The notes beneath the pieces are model-generated. The model had not been told where the DNA came from and ran no database searches. It saw only the letters and a program-made list of their open reading frames with translations. Both the position numbers and the translations under genes were made by a program. A stretch of DNA of 62,325 nt from positions 509 to 62,833 of the forward strand of contig NZ_KK211219.1 of the NCBI RefSeq assembly GCF_000621165.1, given 5' to 3'. The stretch comes from Enterovibrio calviensis DSM 14347 (GTDB lineage Bacteria > Pseudomonadota > Gammaproteobacteria > Enterobacterales > Vibrionaceae). Below are positions 29,101-38,989 of this stretch, one piece after another. Each line of letters opens with the position of its first letter. Positions within the stretch are counted from its first letter, which is position 1.

Positions 29101-29219
29101 CCACCAATATTGCCGCCGCCTGGTGCGCCGCTATTATCACCGCCACCACACGCTGAAAGGATCAGCGCAGAAGAAATTGCTACAGCCAGTGCTGCTTTCT
29201 TAGTTTGAAATATAGACAT
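26124..29219 (-). CDS. large surface-type lipoprotein, unknown function
   Basis: A 1031-residue lipoprotein. The lipobox LSAC places the acylated cysteine at residue 24; a glycine-rich tether (about 25-50) follows, as in exposed Vibrio lipoproteins. The next segment resembles a carboxypeptidase-like or SdrD-like beta domain (GYFLNAAVFVDRNNNGILDSTEAVLGLTD: a calcium-loop-like DRNNNGILD), then helical and Ig/cadherin-like beta domains, a proline-rich break (PPPPED), and two C-terminal repeats of similar flavour (FCWGSD..., TWCDSSYF...). No catalytic motif is visible. It is divergent from the TraF_2-like gene. Adhesion or polymer binding is only a guess. Confidence 0.7.
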   Translation of the reverse strand: MSIFQTKKAALAVAISSALILSACGGGDNSGAPGGGNIGGGDGGGVTQPGGVIITAMDGYFLNAAVFVDRNNNGILDSTEAVLGLTDAKGQVKLTKEPEGTLAIQTIVPNGQIQQALIELDPAKYAGKYTVDMDHPSQPMEHEVVLRSPNKGEDKVTISPLTDLVMIHAGENPDAASIAAAEQKVATQLNIEDVYVNYIETENKELHKTAQILTETKATDSNYAEKVEEIVEEALTVVGDMTAEEVKDPDFKPVVDGDISTPPVVDYKTVVIEQTANAIQSELNTFNVDLQTSAPAEGISVSADITTLFQDKDIKNDAGEPMPFASTDMTLDATQLVAAGIEVKFENNQLVVSLAPNTKPTKAGVFNVEITLNAQDKVAETTAIFTVKVEKGVAKPPVADQAVIDSLQNEISAWNITQGEAFFGPLDYSTFQSIFESSVEVTFGTDARTNGLDFIYQGASRNLAKFGLAGIPLNAAAAGEYRIWIEGKADNGLAVLLTLELPKINTAPEVIPPPPEDNAPKFKPEHFEKGGVWRMGSFNAGDSEVGYASMRDTNGAFEFCWGSDASLSDDGWSHALSTLDQNKPANDAQLQCDPVALNEDGTIEYTNGQMGAFKLAYEHKVNGEYKLLFTVDRGLFWLDSAAENFEFSLSVPVVDGFEELTLSDDNTSREGIETMLAVSRFAANGTVEMFDADHPQDTLSATWETMTDGSGDSLMLSEQQDSGIVEREIFYVRDFGDVTVSIEDKHADDNHAAFTLKSQNETLLRAIKEAWQPGPPKPTTPATEFENKVWFTTEHGSNGEFNNSVTWCDSSYFANGIAYSNIRTSANRTTCSDYNADPSSFEVYGSYEVDGPYLKITVTNDSTGEAPETTQYSFAPVAAQIPGGKMVTAWGERYAYFTDKAAAERRLNAKSSDAPEIRDLPMELPNLESDTYSTGTMSARIRNGQFGFSIDQATGRSFTCEEFEEFYEAMHVTDGQNYISSTCQNSVSNNLTHASFSFHDTPETGVQYSFIARVRDHQQPLVEAIKYGLKN

Positions 29220-29532
29220 GTATATTTTATTTAATTTTTCTTAGAGCAAAAAGTCGGCAGATTATGCTTTTAAGATTAGGCTCTGTAAATGCATATTTTT
29301 ATGGATGCGTGATCCTTGTTTTGTTTATGAGAGATTGTGGAATTTAGTGATATTGATTCACTTATTGTTTATATTCCTGCCGTTAATGGAACGTATGCAT
29401 CATGATTTTGTAGCTTATGGAAATATTTCATGTGCCAGTAATTATTATTTTGTATAAAAAAATCCACAGTTTTTATTGCAAGCCAATAAAGTATTAAATG
29501 TTGCATTTAGAGAATGTAGAGAAATAAAATAA
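29220..29532. other. AT-rich divergent promoter region
   Basis: 313 bases without a gene, strongly AT-rich, holding the divergent promoters of the large lipoprotein and the TraF_2-like gene. Neither gene has a strong ribosome site. I see no clear operator. Confidence 0.55.
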
Positions 29533-30687
29533 ATGAAAATGACAAACGTTTCACTGGCAGTGCTCATGGCATCTGTATCTTCCCAAGCGCTGGCTTTTGG
29601 CGCTGCTGATGCTCGCTCAACAGCAATGGGCGGGACAGGCGTAGCGTCTTCAAATTATTTGATGGCGGCTTTCCATAACCCTGCTCAGACGGTGAACTTT
29701 ACGGGCTCAGATGACTTTGGCCTGCTGTTGGGTGTCAATTTGGGCGCACATGACAGTGATGATTTGTATAACAAGATTGATCATTTCCAACAAATTGATG
29801 AAGAGCTGGAATACAACAATCAGGATCAAAACCTGCAAGACGAATGGCGTGCGGCACTTCGCGAACTGGATAATGGCTCATTGAGTGTTGATACTAGCGT
29901 TGGCATTGCGGTTGCCATTCCAAACAAGTATTTGAGTATGAACATGTTTGCTAAAGCAAACGTGGCTACGATCGCGATGACTGATGTTGTTGATAGTGAT
30001 TTAGTTGGCACTCCGGATAGTGAAAACATGCAGTCAACAGTGCATGGTTTGATCGGCGGGACGGTTGATGTGGGTATTGCGATGGCTCGCGCATTCGACC
30101 TGCCTTTCCAAGGACAGCGAGTGTCAGTCGGTGTGACACCGAAAGCGCAGCACATCGTGGCGTTGAACTACAAGAACACCGTTTCAGGCTTTGAAGAAGA
30201 TGACGTCGATTTGGGTTCTGAGTACCAAGAGGCAACCGTGTTTAACGCTGACATGGGCATCAGTTATATGCCAACTCAGTACTTAACATTGGGCTTGGCT
30301 GCGAAGAATATTTTTGCGCAAGAGCTTGAAACCAATGTTAGCTATGGCACTCAGGCTACGTTCTTGGTTGAACCAAAGTACACTGCAGGCATTGCGTTTA
30401 ACTCGCGACTACTGACTGTGGCGGCGGATTACGATATTTCTGCAACGCGCTATTTCAAGGAAGTAGAGCATGAGACTCAGTTTGCTCGCGTCGGTGCGGA
30501 ACTCAATGCGTGGGATTGGGCGCAGGTTCGTGCAGGTTACAGCCTTAGCCTAACTGATTATGCACAAGATACTGTGACTGCGGGTGTTGGCTTTAAACCG
30601 TTTGGTGCATTTGGTTTTGACCTAGGCGCGTACTACGGTGAAGACAATAACTATGGTGTGTCGGCGCAGATTGTTTTGACTCTGTAA
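29533..30687 (+). CDS. TraF_2-like outer membrane protein
   Basis: A 384-residue exported protein. Signal peptide about 1-21 (ending SQALA), then FGAADARSTAMGGTGVASS...AFHNPA, the N-terminus typical of FadL/OmpP1-like and TraF_2 (PF13729) barrels. The body alternates strands and ends YGVSAQIVLTL. Members are often labelled conjugal transfer protein TraF, but there is no conjugation gene here, so that label would mislead. It is probably a barrel passing or binding hydrophobic molecules; this is inferred. Confidence 0.72.
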   Translation: MKMTNVSLAVLMASVSSQALAFGAADARSTAMGGTGVASSNYLMAAFHNPAQTVNFTGSDDFGLLLGVNLGAHDSDDLYNKIDHFQQIDEELEYNNQDQNLQDEWRAALRELDNGSLSVDTSVGIAVAIPNKYLSMNMFAKANVATIAMTDVVDSDLVGTPDSENMQSTVHGLIGGTVDVGIAMARAFDLPFQGQRVSVGVTPKAQHIVALNYKNTVSGFEEDDVDLGSEYQEATVFNADMGISYMPTQYLTLGLAAKNIFAQELETNVSYGTQATFLVEPKYTAGIAFNSRLLTVAADYDISATRYFKEVEHETQFARVGAELNAWDWAQVRAGYSLSLTDYAQDTVTAGVGFKPFGAFGFDLGAYYGEDNNYGVSAQIVLTL

Positions 30688-30703
30688 CCACACTCTATGC
30701 CAC

Positions 30704-30737
30704 AAAAAAAGCACGGCAATTATTGCCGTGCTTTTTT
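30704..30737. terminator. bidirectional terminator
   Basis: GCACGGCAA / TTGCCGTGC stem between seven A and six T, separating the TraF_2-like gene and gppA. Confidence 0.9.
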
Positions 30738-30752
30738 ATGTTTCAAATTTGG

Positions 30753-32234
30753 CTAGACGATGGTCAAAGGCCAATGTTGGTCGCATTGACGCTCGGCTTC
30801 CAGTGCTAACTCTGCAGACATGAGTGGGTTATTTGCTTCCCATCCATTGGGCAGTGTTAGATTCAGCGCATCGTTTTCTGCGTTGAGCGTCACGATGGGC
30901 AGCGCTTGGCTATCACGACGGTGACACAGAATGATAGCCAATCGTAGTATCCGTAGGATGCGATTGGCGCTGGTGGCCGATAACGCGCTTTGTGCGCCGA
31001 TCGGTTGCAGTTGTTCGCGATACTGACGAAGTAGCTGAGCGAGCAGTTGTTTCTGTGCTTGCGTGAAGCCCGGCAAATCGAGGTTTTTGATCAAATAAGC
31101 GGCGTGTTCACCGTCTTTTTTGAAACCAATGCTCATACCGATTTCGTACAGCTCGGCTGCAGAGTTCAACATGTCTTCAGCGATTGGTTCAACAACCCAT
31201 TCATCACCACATTGACGCAGCAGGTTGGTAGCTATGCTAGCGACGTTGTTAGCGTGCTCGGTGTCTAGCTGATAACGAGACTGTATGCTTTGAATGGTAC
31301 GGATGCGAATATCTTGCTGTTGCATTGTATTCATCATTCCATACACCAAGCCTTCGCGCAGTGCACCGCCGGCCAGTGTCATTGAATCAATGTCGAATTG
31401 CTTAAAGATTGCGATAAGAATCGATAGGCCACTTGGGAACACCAAAGCTCGCTCTAGCGTCAAACCGTCAATGTCTAGCTCTTCGACCTGACCAAATCCA
31501 ATGGCCTGCTTGCGCAATCTGTGCAATTTGGCGAGGGTGATCACCTCATCCATGCCTTGCGCGATCATGATTTCTTGCAGGGCTTGAACCGTGCCGCTGG
31601 CACCCACGCAGATATCCCAACCCAGAGAGCGATAGCGCTCAACAATGGGTGCGAGGACGTGTTTAGCGCCCTCAATGGCGCGGTCAAAGCTGGCTTCTGT
31701 CAGCGAGCGGTCTTTGAAATGTTGTTCAAGCCACGTAACACAACCCATATCAAGGCTGGTGAGGGCCGCAGCATCAAATCCTTCGCCGATGATAAGTTCC
31801 GTGCTGGCACCGCCGATATCGACAACCAACCGCTTACCTTTGCCACCAGAGGTGTGTGCAACACCTTGATAGATGGTACAGGCTTCTTCTTCACCGGTGA
31901 TAACGGTGATCGGGTGACCTAAAATCTGGTTGGCTTTTTCAATAAACACATCGGTGTTTTTGGCGCTACGAAGTGCTGCTGTCGCGACAATACGAATATT
32001 TTGAGGGGCAATATCTTGTAGGCGTTCTGCGAACAAGGAAAGACAATCCCACCCGCGCTGCATGGCGTCGCGACTGAGATGAAGATTTTGATCCAGACCT
32101 GCGGCGAGGCGGACTTTACGTTTTATTTTTGCCAGCGTTTGTACACTGCCCTGAACCTCGCGAACAATCAGCATATGAAAGCTGTTCGAACCGAGGTCTA
32201 TGGCGGCATACAGGGGCGAACGTGCGGTATCCAT
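30753..32234 (-). CDS. gppA: guanosine-5'-triphosphate,3'-diphosphate pyrophosphatase
   Basis: A 493-residue Ppx/GppA phosphatase that converts pppGpp to ppGpp in the stringent response. The ASKHA-type phosphate loop [11 protein letters not shown] is at about 11-21; the second nucleotide motif [12 protein letters not shown] is near residue 140; a C-terminal HD-like helical domain follows. Length matches E. coli GppA (494). It lies 21 bases downstream of rhlB, the usual pairing. Confidence 0.95.
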   Translation of the reverse strand: MDTARSPLYAAIDLGSNSFHMLIVREVQGSVQTLAKIKRKVRLAAGLDQNLHLSRDAMQRGWDCLSLFAERLQDIAPQNIRIVATAALRSAKNTDVFIEKANQILGHPITVITGEEEACTIYQGVAHTSGGKGKRLVVDIGGASTELIIGEGFDAAALTSLDMGCVTWLEQHFKDRSLTEASFDRAIEGAKHVLAPIVERYRSLGWDICVGASGTVQALQEIMIAQGMDEVITLAKLHRLRKQAIGFGQVEELDIDGLTLERALVFPSGLSILIAIFKQFDIDSMTLAGGALREGLVYGMMNTMQQQDIRIRTIQSIQSRYQLDTEHANNVASIATNLLRQCGDEWVVEPIAEDMLNSAAELYEIGMSIGFKKDGEHAAYLIKNLDLPGFTQAQKQLLAQLLRQYREQLQPIGAQSALSATSANRILRILRLAIILCHRRDSQALPIVTLNAENDALNLTLPNGWEANNPLMSAELALEAERQCDQHWPLTIV

Positions 32235-32255
32235 GCTGTGTTACCCCTGAGTGTT

Positions 32256-33557
32256 TTACGCTTTGTTCGGCGCCGGACGACGACGACCACGGCCACGCGG
32301 TTGCGAACCCGGTTTGTTGCCTGATGTATTACGACGGCCGTTAACCTGACGTGGACGTTGCAGGCGGATCGGAGCAGGTAGATCGGTCATCAGGGCATCT
32401 TCATTGTATTCAGATACCGGAATGGCGTGAGCGATGTACTCTTCGATTCCTGGCAGGTTCACGGCGTATTCTTCACACGCGAAGCTGATAGAGTGACCAC
32501 TTGCACCAGCACGACCCGTGCGACCAATGCGGTGTACATAGTCTTCGCTGTCATCAGGCAGGTCGTAGTTGAATACGTGTGTTACCTGAGGGATGTGCAG
32601 ACCACGGGCGGCAACATCAGTAGCAACCAGAATGTCGATGTCACCTTTGGTGAAATCTTCAAGGATTTTCACGCGTTTCTTCTGAGGCACATCACCAGTT
32701 AGCAAACCTGCGCGATGCTCATCGGCAGCCAAATGGCCCCAGATTTGCTCACAACGGTGCTTGGTGTTGGCGAAGATAATCGCGCGTTCTGGCCAATCTT
32801 CTTCGATCAAGGTTTGCAGCAGGCGCATCTTGTCGTTGTTCGATGGGTAGAACAATTCTTCTTGAATGCGGTGACCGGTTTTTTGATCGGGTTCAACCAC
32901 AACATGTTCAGGGTTTGTCATGTGCTCAAACGCCAATTCCTGCACACGGTAGGAAAGGGTCGCTGAGAACAGCATGTTTTGACGCTCAGCAGGAGCTGGC
33001 ATACGGCGGAACAAGAAACGAATGTCCTTGATAAAACCAAGGTCGAACATGCGATCCGCTTCATCAAGCACCACGGCTTGAATCGCGTTCAGGTCGATCA
33101 CGCGCTGCTTGTAGAAGTCGATAATGCGACCACAAGTGCCGATAAGAATATCAACGCCGTTTTCGAGAACTTCTTTCTGCTTGTCGTACGCTTCACCGCC
33201 GTAGGCTAGGCCAGCGGTCAGTGAGGTTGAGGCCAGTAACGGGGCAGCATCGTTGTAGATCTGGATCGCAAGTTCGCGCGTCGGTGCCATAATAATGGCT
33301 CGCGGGCAATTCTTCTTGCGGTCGGCGGGTGCCTCCGTTGTCAGCAGGTGATGGAAAGTCGCAGTCAGGAATGCCAGTGTCTTACCTGTGCCCGTTTGGG
33401 CTTGTCCTGCAATGTCTCGGCCGGTGAGCAGGACCGGCAATGCCAAGGCTTGAATAGGGGTACAGTTATGAAACCCTTTTTCTTCCAAACCTTTGATGAC
33501 ATCGGCGTGTAGACCGAAGTCGGCAAATTTTTGCTCTGTGAGATGCGTCATTTTCAT
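32256..33557 (-). CDS. rhlB: ATP-dependent RNA helicase RhlB
   Basis: A 433-residue DEAD-box helicase, the RNA-unwinding part of the RNase E degradosome. Q motif FHNCTPIQ, Walker A AQTGTGKT (about 53-60), DEAD in [16 protein letters not shown], and HRIGRTGR. A basic Arg/Gly-rich tail ([21 protein letters not shown]) binds RNA. The start [11 protein letters not shown] agrees with the conserved N-terminus; an ATG two codons upstream (33563) is equally possible. Divergent from trxA. Confidence 0.95.
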   Translation of the reverse strand: MKMTHLTEQKFADFGLHADVIKGLEEKGFHNCTPIQALALPVLLTGRDIAGQAQTGTGKTLAFLTATFHHLLTTEAPADRKKNCPRAIIMAPTRELAIQIYNDAAPLLASTSLTAGLAYGGEAYDKQKEVLENGVDILIGTCGRIIDFYKQRVIDLNAIQAVVLDEADRMFDLGFIKDIRFLFRRMPAPAERQNMLFSATLSYRVQELAFEHMTNPEHVVVEPDQKTGHRIQEELFYPSNNDKMRLLQTLIEEDWPERAIIFANTKHRCEQIWGHLAADEHRAGLLTGDVPQKKRVKILEDFTKGDIDILVATDVAARGLHIPQVTHVFNYDLPDDSEDYVHRIGRTGRAGASGHSISFACEEYAVNLPGIEEYIAHAIPVSEYNEDALMTDLPAPIRLQRPRQVNGRRNTSGNKPGSQPRGRGRRRPAPNKA

Positions 33558-33670
33558 CAGCATAGAATATCAGCTTAGGCTTGCAATACGATAGTGAATA
33601 CATTCAAATAGTGTGATGATTTACTGGTTGGTATATCACCAGTGACAAAAAGTAATCATTGGAGTGAAAG

Positions 33671-33997
33671 ATGAGCGACAAGATTTTGCAGCTGACAGAC
33701 GACAGCTTCGAGGCAGATGTTATCAATGCTGCAGGCCCTGTACTGGTCGATTTCTGGGCAGAATGGTGTGGTCCTTGTAAGATGATCGCGCCGATTCTTG
33801 ACGAGATCGCTGAAGAGTACGAAGGGAAAGTCACTATTGGTAAATTGAATATCGACCAAAATGCCGGTACCCCACCTAAGTTTGGTATCCGTGGTATTCC
33901 AACATTATTGCTGTTTAAAGACGGCGGTGTAGCGGCAACTAAGGTTGGCGCGCTGTCAAAAACTCAACTGAAAGAGTTTTTAGACGCAAACCTATAA
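33671..33997 (+). CDS. trxA: thioredoxin 1
   Basis: A 108-residue thioredoxin with the active site WCGPC (C33 and C36) and the cis-proline RGIPTLLLF. Cytosolic dithiol donor for ribonucleotide reductase and methionine sulfoxide reductases. Ribosome site TTGGAGTG. Length and fold are standard. Confidence 0.98.
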   Translation: MSDKILQLTDDSFEADVINAAGPVLVDFWAEWCGPCKMIAPILDEIAEEYEGKVTIGKLNIDQNAGTPPKFGIRGIPTLLLFKDGGVAATKVGALSKTQLKEFLDANL

Positions 33998-34003
33998 TGT
34001 GAT

Positions 34004-34039
34004 AAATAAGCCGTGTACCGCTCAGGACACGGCTTATTT
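34004..34039 (+). terminator. terminator of trxA
   Basis: A perfect 13-bp stem (AAATAAGCCGTGT / ACACGGCTTATTT) with a 10-base loop. It also separates trxA from the rho leader. Confidence 0.85.
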
Positions 34040-34183
34040 GTTTCTAGCAACTAGACAGTTCCCCGATCTGGTGCTAACTTATTGCACGTAAAGTGTACAT
34101 CTGTTCATTTCTTGATCACATCCGTGATTCCTAAATTCAAACTAATTCAGACCTCAACTTTGACTGACAAGACACCTACCACT

Positions 34184-35449
34184 ATGAATCTTACCGAACT
34201 GAAGAATCAGGCCGTTTCTGAGCTGGTCGCCTTAGGCGAAAGCATGGGCCTTGAGAACCTTGCCCGCCTCCGTAAACAAGACATTATCTTCGCGATTTTG
34301 AAGCAACATGCGAAAGGCGGCGAAGATATTTTTGGGAACGGCGTGCTGGAAATTCTTCAGGACGGTTTCGGCTTCCTGCGCAGCGCAGACAGCTCTTACC
34401 TTGCTGGCCCAGATGATATCTATGTTTCACCAAGCCAAATTCGCCGTTTTAACCTGCGAACTGGTGATACCATCTCTGGCAAAATTCGTCCGCCGAAAGA
34501 CGGCGAGCGTTACTTCGCACTGTTGAAAGTGAACGAAGTTAACCATGACAAACCTGATAATGCCCGCAACAAGATCCTGTTTGAAAACCTGACGCCACTG
34601 CACGCGAACGAGCGTATGGTGATGGAACGTGGTAACGGCTCAACCGAAGATATCACAGCACGTGTGCTGGATTTGGCATCGCCAATCGGTAAAGGCCAAC
34701 GCGGTTTAATTGTTGCTCCGCCTAAAGCGGGTAAAACCATTTTGCTGCAGAACATTGCACAGAGCATTGCCCACAACCACCCTGAGTGTGAGTTGATGGT
34801 ACTTCTTATCGATGAACGTCCAGAAGAAGTGACCGAAATGCAACGTTTGGTTAAAGGTGAAGTGATTGCTTCTACCTTTGATGAACCAGCAAGCCGCCAC
34901 GTACAAGTTGCGGAAATGGTTATCGAAAAAGCAAAACGCCTAGTTGAGCACAAAAAAGACGTGGTTATCCTTCTGGATTCTATTACGCGTCTGGCACGTG
35001 CTTACAACACCGTGGTACCAAGCTCAGGCAAAGTACTGACCGGTGGTGTAGATGCTAACGCATTGCACCGTCCTAAGCGTTTCTTCGGTGCAGCACGTAA
35101 CGTTGAAGAGGGCGGAAGCCTGACCATCATCGCAACGGCACTGGTTGATACTGGCTCTAAGATGGATGAAGTTATCTACGAAGAATTTAAAGGTACAGGT
35201 AACATGGAACTGCACCTATCTCGTAAGATTGCAGAGAAGCGTGTCTTCCCAGCTATCGACTTCACCCGCTCTGGTACCCGTCGTGAAGAGCTTCTGACTA
35301 AATCAGACGAGCTACAGAAAATGTGGATTCTGCGTAAGATTGTTCATCCGATGGGCGAAATTGATGGCATGGAATTCCTGCTTGATAAGCTCTCGATGAC
35401 CAAAACCAACGAAGAGTTCTTTGAAGCAATGCGCCGTCAGAAATCGTAA
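34184..35449 (+). CDS. rho: transcription termination factor Rho
   Basis: A 421-residue hexameric RNA-dependent ATPase. N-terminal helical part [15 protein letters not shown], a cold-shock-like RNA-binding domain ([13 protein letters not shown]...), P-loop PPKAGKT near residue 180, and the Q/R-loop region in the C-terminal half ([18 protein letters not shown]). The ATG at 34184 matches the known N-terminus; in-frame upstream codons belong to the leader. The 144-base leader after the trxA terminator shows no clear rhoL peptide. Confidence 0.97.
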   Translation: MNLTELKNQAVSELVALGESMGLENLARLRKQDIIFAILKQHAKGGEDIFGNGVLEILQDGFGFLRSADSSYLAGPDDIYVSPSQIRRFNLRTGDTISGKIRPPKDGERYFALLKVNEVNHDKPDNARNKILFENLTPLHANERMVMERGNGSTEDITARVLDLASPIGKGQRGLIVAPPKAGKTILLQNIAQSIAHNHPECELMVLLIDERPEEVTEMQRLVKGEVIASTFDEPASRHVQVAEMVIEKAKRLVEHKKDVVILLDSITRLARAYNTVVPSSGKVLTGGVDANALHRPKRFFGAARNVEEGGSLTIIATALVDTGSKMDEVIYEEFKGTGNMELHLSRKIAEKRVFPAIDFTRSGTRREELLTKSDELQKMWILRKIVHPMGEIDGMEFLLDKLSMTKTNEEFFEAMRRQKS

Positions 35450-35470
35450 CGTCGCATCATGCACAAAATG

Positions 35471-35497
35471 GCACCGCTTAATGCGGTGCTTTTTTTT
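35471..35497 (+). terminator. terminator of rho
   Basis: GCACCGC-TTAAT-GCGGTGC followed by eight T. Confidence 0.92.
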
Positions 35498-35714
35498 GCC
35501 TGAATATTTTTACGTCCATGCCCAATAAGTTATGGCGTAGGTTGATAGGTATTTCAGAGGGCGTCGCAATGATGGCAAGATTGCGCTGAATACCCGCCTA
35601 ACAAGGCATAGATACTGGTGTATATGGGTTGCTAAATATGAGAATCAGCCTCAGAATTGAGCAAGCATATTATTCAGCCAGTGGATTGGGATGTACTGGT
35701 GCAGGATTTCTGGG

Positions 35715-36716
35715 ATGAAACGTTCACTCGCTCTACTCATCATATTATTTGTCGTCTTCTTTGGCGGTGTTTCTCGTGCGATCACGATTTCTCCCGATGA
35801 CGTTGCTTCGCATATTGCCGATCCCAACTCCGTAGCTGCCATCCTTAAAGCGACCGCGCTTTTTGATAAAAATAAGATCACCCAGCTCAATACTTATCTT
35901 GATTCAATGCCAATTTTGCTACGCGAAGAAGCGCTGACGGTATTGGCACGTAGCGCCCTGGATTTTTCCGACATGACGCCTGAGCGAGAAAAGTTTCTCG
36001 TTACCATCAGTCATCAGCAACCCAAATATTTGGTAAAAAGTCAGGGCAACGGCTATTGGGTCACCATGCCAGCATTTAACTATGCAGGAGAAGCGAAATG
36101 GGTGCTGAACCGCTGGGAAATAAAGCTGCTTGAAGATGAAGCGAGTCGCTTGCTTAACTATGACCAACTGTCATTGGCGAAGTGGCTGTCTTTTTCGTCC
36201 TCGGATTACACCTTGCGACGAGAAGCGCTCGTTAGCCTTATTTCACGCTTAACCCCTGAGGCTCTTGGCAAACTTGAGGCGCTTTACGTCGGTGACAAGA
36301 ACGTTGTGTGGAGCCCTGACAATGCTGTATTAGCCGCATTGGCAAGCACTACTGGCAGCGATAAGTTGTATAACTTGCTGTGGCTAAGACGCACAGACAG
36401 CTACAGTTTAGAAGTGCTGCAAAAGCTTGATGTCCCTCCCGTGACTCAGCACGATATCGATCAGATGATCGCGGCCACCGTGAACCCCGTATTGGCTCAG
36501 ACGTCGTTGAGACAAATATCGAGCCTGCATCCACTGCCGGATAACGTGAAAGCCTTTTTGCTTAAGAAAATTGGCGATCGCAGGCAGGGCGAAGCCGTTG
36601 TGGTCTTACTCGCGCAGAAAGGTCATCGCGATTGGCTGCAAGAAATGCAGGCGCAATCATCCGGCGTAACTCGTCGTAATATTGAGAATGGTTTAGAGAG
36701 CGTCAAAGCTAGCTGA
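35715..36716 (+). CDS. exported protein of unknown function with helical repeats
   Basis: A 333-residue protein. Signal peptide about 1-22 (MKRSLALLIILFVVFFGGVSRA). The rest is predominantly helical with repeated leucine/alanine-rich pairs (REALVSLISRLTPEALGKLEALY, DNAVLAALASTTGSDKLYNLLW), suggesting HEAT-like alpha-solenoid repeats. No catalytic motif. It lies alone between rho and ubiD. The start was chosen because AGGA precedes it and it opens directly with the signal peptide; the ATG 24 bases upstream would not. Function unknown. Confidence 0.72.
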   Translation: MKRSLALLIILFVVFFGGVSRAITISPDDVASHIADPNSVAAILKATALFDKNKITQLNTYLDSMPILLREEALTVLARSALDFSDMTPEREKFLVTISHQQPKYLVKSQGNGYWVTMPAFNYAGEAKWVLNRWEIKLLEDEASRLLNYDQLSLAKWLSFSSSDYTLRREALVSLISRLTPEALGKLEALYVGDKNVVWSPDNAVLAALASTTGSDKLYNLLWLRRTDSYSLEVLQKLDVPPVTQHDIDQMIAATVNPVLAQTSLRQISSLHPLPDNVKAFLLKKIGDRRQGEAVVVLLAQKGHRDWLQEMQAQSSGVTRRNIENGLESVKAS

Positions 36717-36802
36717 CAAGCTCGTTGTTTCTATTCCCTCAATCGTGATACCCACTAGACATCTCGTTATAATCAATTCCTCACATCTCACCCGGGAAGG
36801 CT

Positions 36803-38707
36803 ATGAAATTTACTGATTTACGTGCATTTATCGACTATTTGGAATCTGTCGGTGAGCTAAAACGCATCTCTCATCCTGTCGACCCAAATCAGGAAATGAC
36901 TGAAATTGCCGATCGCGTGCTGCGAGATGGCGGCCCTGCTTTGTTGTTTGAAAACCCCGTTGGCTATGACATTCCCGTATTGGCGAATTTATTTGGCACC
37001 CCAAAGCGCGTTGCGATGGGCATGGGCAGAGAAGACGTGACAGCGCTTCGTGAAGTAGGAAAACTGCTGGCTTACCTTAAAGAGCCCGAGCCGCCAAAAG
37101 GCTTTAAAGACGCGTTGGATAAATTGCCGGTGTTCCGTCAGGTACTCAACATGCCCGCCAAAAGGCTGCGTAAAGCACCGTGTCAGGACATTGTTTGGAC
37201 GGGTGATGATGTCGATCTGGATAAAATTCCGGTGATGAGTTGCTGGCCGGGAGATGTGGCACCACTGCTGACGTGGGGCCTCACCATTACCAAAGGCCCC
37301 AATAAAAAGCGTCAAAATCTTGGGATCTATCGCCAGCAAAAAATCGGTAAGAACAAAGTCATTATGCGCTGGTTGGCACACCGTGGCGGCGCATTGGATT
37401 TACGTGATTGGATGGAAACTCACCCTGGTGAACCTTTCCCCGTGACTGTGGCGTATGGCGCAGACCCTGCCACCATTCTAGGGGCGGTCACTCCAGTGCC
37501 TGATACCTTGTCGGAATATGCGTTCGCAGGATTGCTGCGAGGCAGCAAAACCGAAGTGGTCAAAAGCCTCAGTAATGACTTAGACGTGCCAGCCAGTGCG
37601 GAAATCATCATGGAAGGTTACATCGACCCCAACGAGTTTGCCGATGAAGGGCCTTATGGCGACCACACCGGTTACTACAACGAAGTCGAGCGTCATCACG
37701 TGTTTACGGTGACGCACATCAGCATGCGTCAGAAACCGATTTATCACAGCACCTATACCGGACGTCCACCGGATGAACCCGCCGTATTGGGCGTGGCGCT
37801 TAACGAAGTGTTTGTGCCCATTCTCCAAAAGCAGTTCCCCGAGATTGTTGATTTCTACTTGCCGCCTGAGGGCTGTTCGTACCGCATGGCGGTCGTTAGC
37901 ATGAAGAAGCAATACCCAGGACATGCCAAGCGCGTGATGATGGGCGTGTGGTCTTTCCTTCGTCAGTTTATGTACACCAAATACGTGATCGTAGTGGATG
38001 AAGATGTTGATACACGTGATTGGAACAGTGTGATCCAAGCCATGACCACACGTATGGATCCACAACGAGACACGCTACTGATTGAACACACCCCAATAGA
38101 CTCACTGGACTTTGCGTCACCCGTGGTGGGATTAGGCTCAAAAATGGGCTTGGATGCGACCATCAAATGGGAAGCTGAAACCATTAATTCGCCTGCACCG
38201 TGCGAGACAGAACCAGACACTGAAGTGCTTGAAGCGGCGCTACGTTCTGTGCGCCAGCAGTATCCAGAGATAGTCGAACTCCATCTACCGCCGGAAGCGA
38301 GTGCGAGCCAGATGGCGCTTGTGACTATTAAGAAAGATTCAGTTGGCCATGGCCCTCGCATTATGGAAGCCCTATGGGCGGCGCTAGGACCGATCACTGA
38401 TCTGAAATTTGTGATGGTGTTTGATGAGGGTGATGTCAATGTACGGGACTGGAACGATGTAATTTGGGCAATAACCACCCGAATGGATCCTGCTCGTGAT
38501 ACCCTATTTGCGCATGCTCGCTCAGCAGACGCGCAGGCTGACTCTGCTCAACAGGCGTCGCCAGTTGCGCTTGGCGGGTCTAGAATGGGGTTAGATGCCA
38601 CCAATAAATGGCAAGGTGAATCGACCCGAGAGTGGGGAACACCGATAGCAAAAGATCCGCAAATCGTCGCCAACGTCGATGAAATGTGGGGCAAGCTAGG
38701 TATTTAA
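36803..38707 (+). CDS. ubiD: 4-hydroxy-3-polyprenylbenzoate decarboxylase, with duplicated C-terminal domain
   Basis: UbiD decarboxylates 4-hydroxy-3-octaprenylbenzoate in ubiquinone synthesis using prenylated FMN made by UbiX. This protein is 634 residues against 497 in E. coli. The excess comes from an internal duplication: [18 protein letters not shown]...TTRMDP...[14 protein letters not shown] (about 352-455) is echoed by [18 protein letters not shown]...TTRMDP...[13 protein letters not shown] (about 493-610), a shift of 140 residues. Copy 2 is more diverged at its start but carries the normal UbiD C-terminus. Long UbiD proteins are recalled from other Vibrionaceae. Upstream of ferredoxin and fre. 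Confidence 0.95.
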   Translation: MKFTDLRAFIDYLESVGELKRISHPVDPNQEMTEIADRVLRDGGPALLFENPVGYDIPVLANLFGTPKRVAMGMGREDVTALREVGKLLAYLKEPEPPKGFKDALDKLPVFRQVLNMPAKRLRKAPCQDIVWTGDDVDLDKIPVMSCWPGDVAPLLTWGLTITKGPNKKRQNLGIYRQQKIGKNKVIMRWLAHRGGALDLRDWMETHPGEPFPVTVAYGADPATILGAVTPVPDTLSEYAFAGLLRGSKTEVVKSLSNDLDVPASAEIIMEGYIDPNEFADEGPYGDHTGYYNEVERHHVFTVTHISMRQKPIYHSTYTGRPPDEPAVLGVALNEVFVPILQKQFPEIVDFYLPPEGCSYRMAVVSMKKQYPGHAKRVMMGVWSFLRQFMYTKYVIVVDEDVDTRDWNSVIQAMTTRMDPQRDTLLIEHTPIDSLDFASPVVGLGSKMGLDATIKWEAETINSPAPCETEPDTEVLEAALRSVRQQYPEIVELHLPPEASASQMALVTIKKDSVGHGPRIMEALWAALGPITDLKFVMVFDEGDVNVRDWNDVIWAITTRMDPARDTLFAHARSADAQADSAQQASPVALGGSRMGLDATNKWQGESTREWGTPIAKDPQIVANVDEMWGKLGI

Positions 38708-38710
38708 TCT

Positions 38711-38989
38711 GTGTATAAAGTAAACCTAATGCCAGCAGGAACCGAGTTTGAGGTTTCTACTGATCAAACACTATTACAAGGCGCGCTCAGCGCAGGAATA
38801 GCATTTCCTAACCGTTGTCAGATCGGTGCTTGTGCAACTTGCCTTTGCAGGTTGATAAAAGGTGATGTGCGTTATCATCTAGAGCCTATGCTCACCGAAC
38901 AAGAAAAAGAGCAAGGCTGGATATTTGCCTGTCAGGCCATTCCAAGCAGTGATCTGGTGGTTAGTTTTGAGGAAAGCGATGACTATTAA
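38711..38989 (+). CDS. [2Fe-2S] plant-type ferredoxin
   Basis: A 92-residue ferredoxin with the plant-type cluster ligands C36-x4-C41-x2-C44 and C74 (an extra C46 is also present). GTG start 3 bases after the ubiD stop. It overlaps the start of fre by 11 bases, so the two are translationally linked. The pair looks like a split version of the ferredoxin-plus-reductase fusions found in several oxygenase reductases; Fre could reduce this ferredoxin or the reverse. The acceptor is unknown. Confidence 0.88.
   Translation: MYKVNLMPAGTEFEVSTDQTLLQGALSAGIAFPNRCQIGACATCLCRLIKGDVRYHLEPMLTEQEKEQGWIFACQAIPSSDLVVSFEESDDY

Noticed and set aside
29533-30687. Conjugation apparatus (TraF)
   Set aside because: The TraF_2 label refers only to a barrel family; no other transfer gene, relaxase or pilus gene exists in the window.
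34040-34183. A rhoL leader peptide upstream of rho
   Set aside because: No short frame with a ribosome site resembling rhoL could be found; the in-frame TTG extension lacks similarity to any leader.
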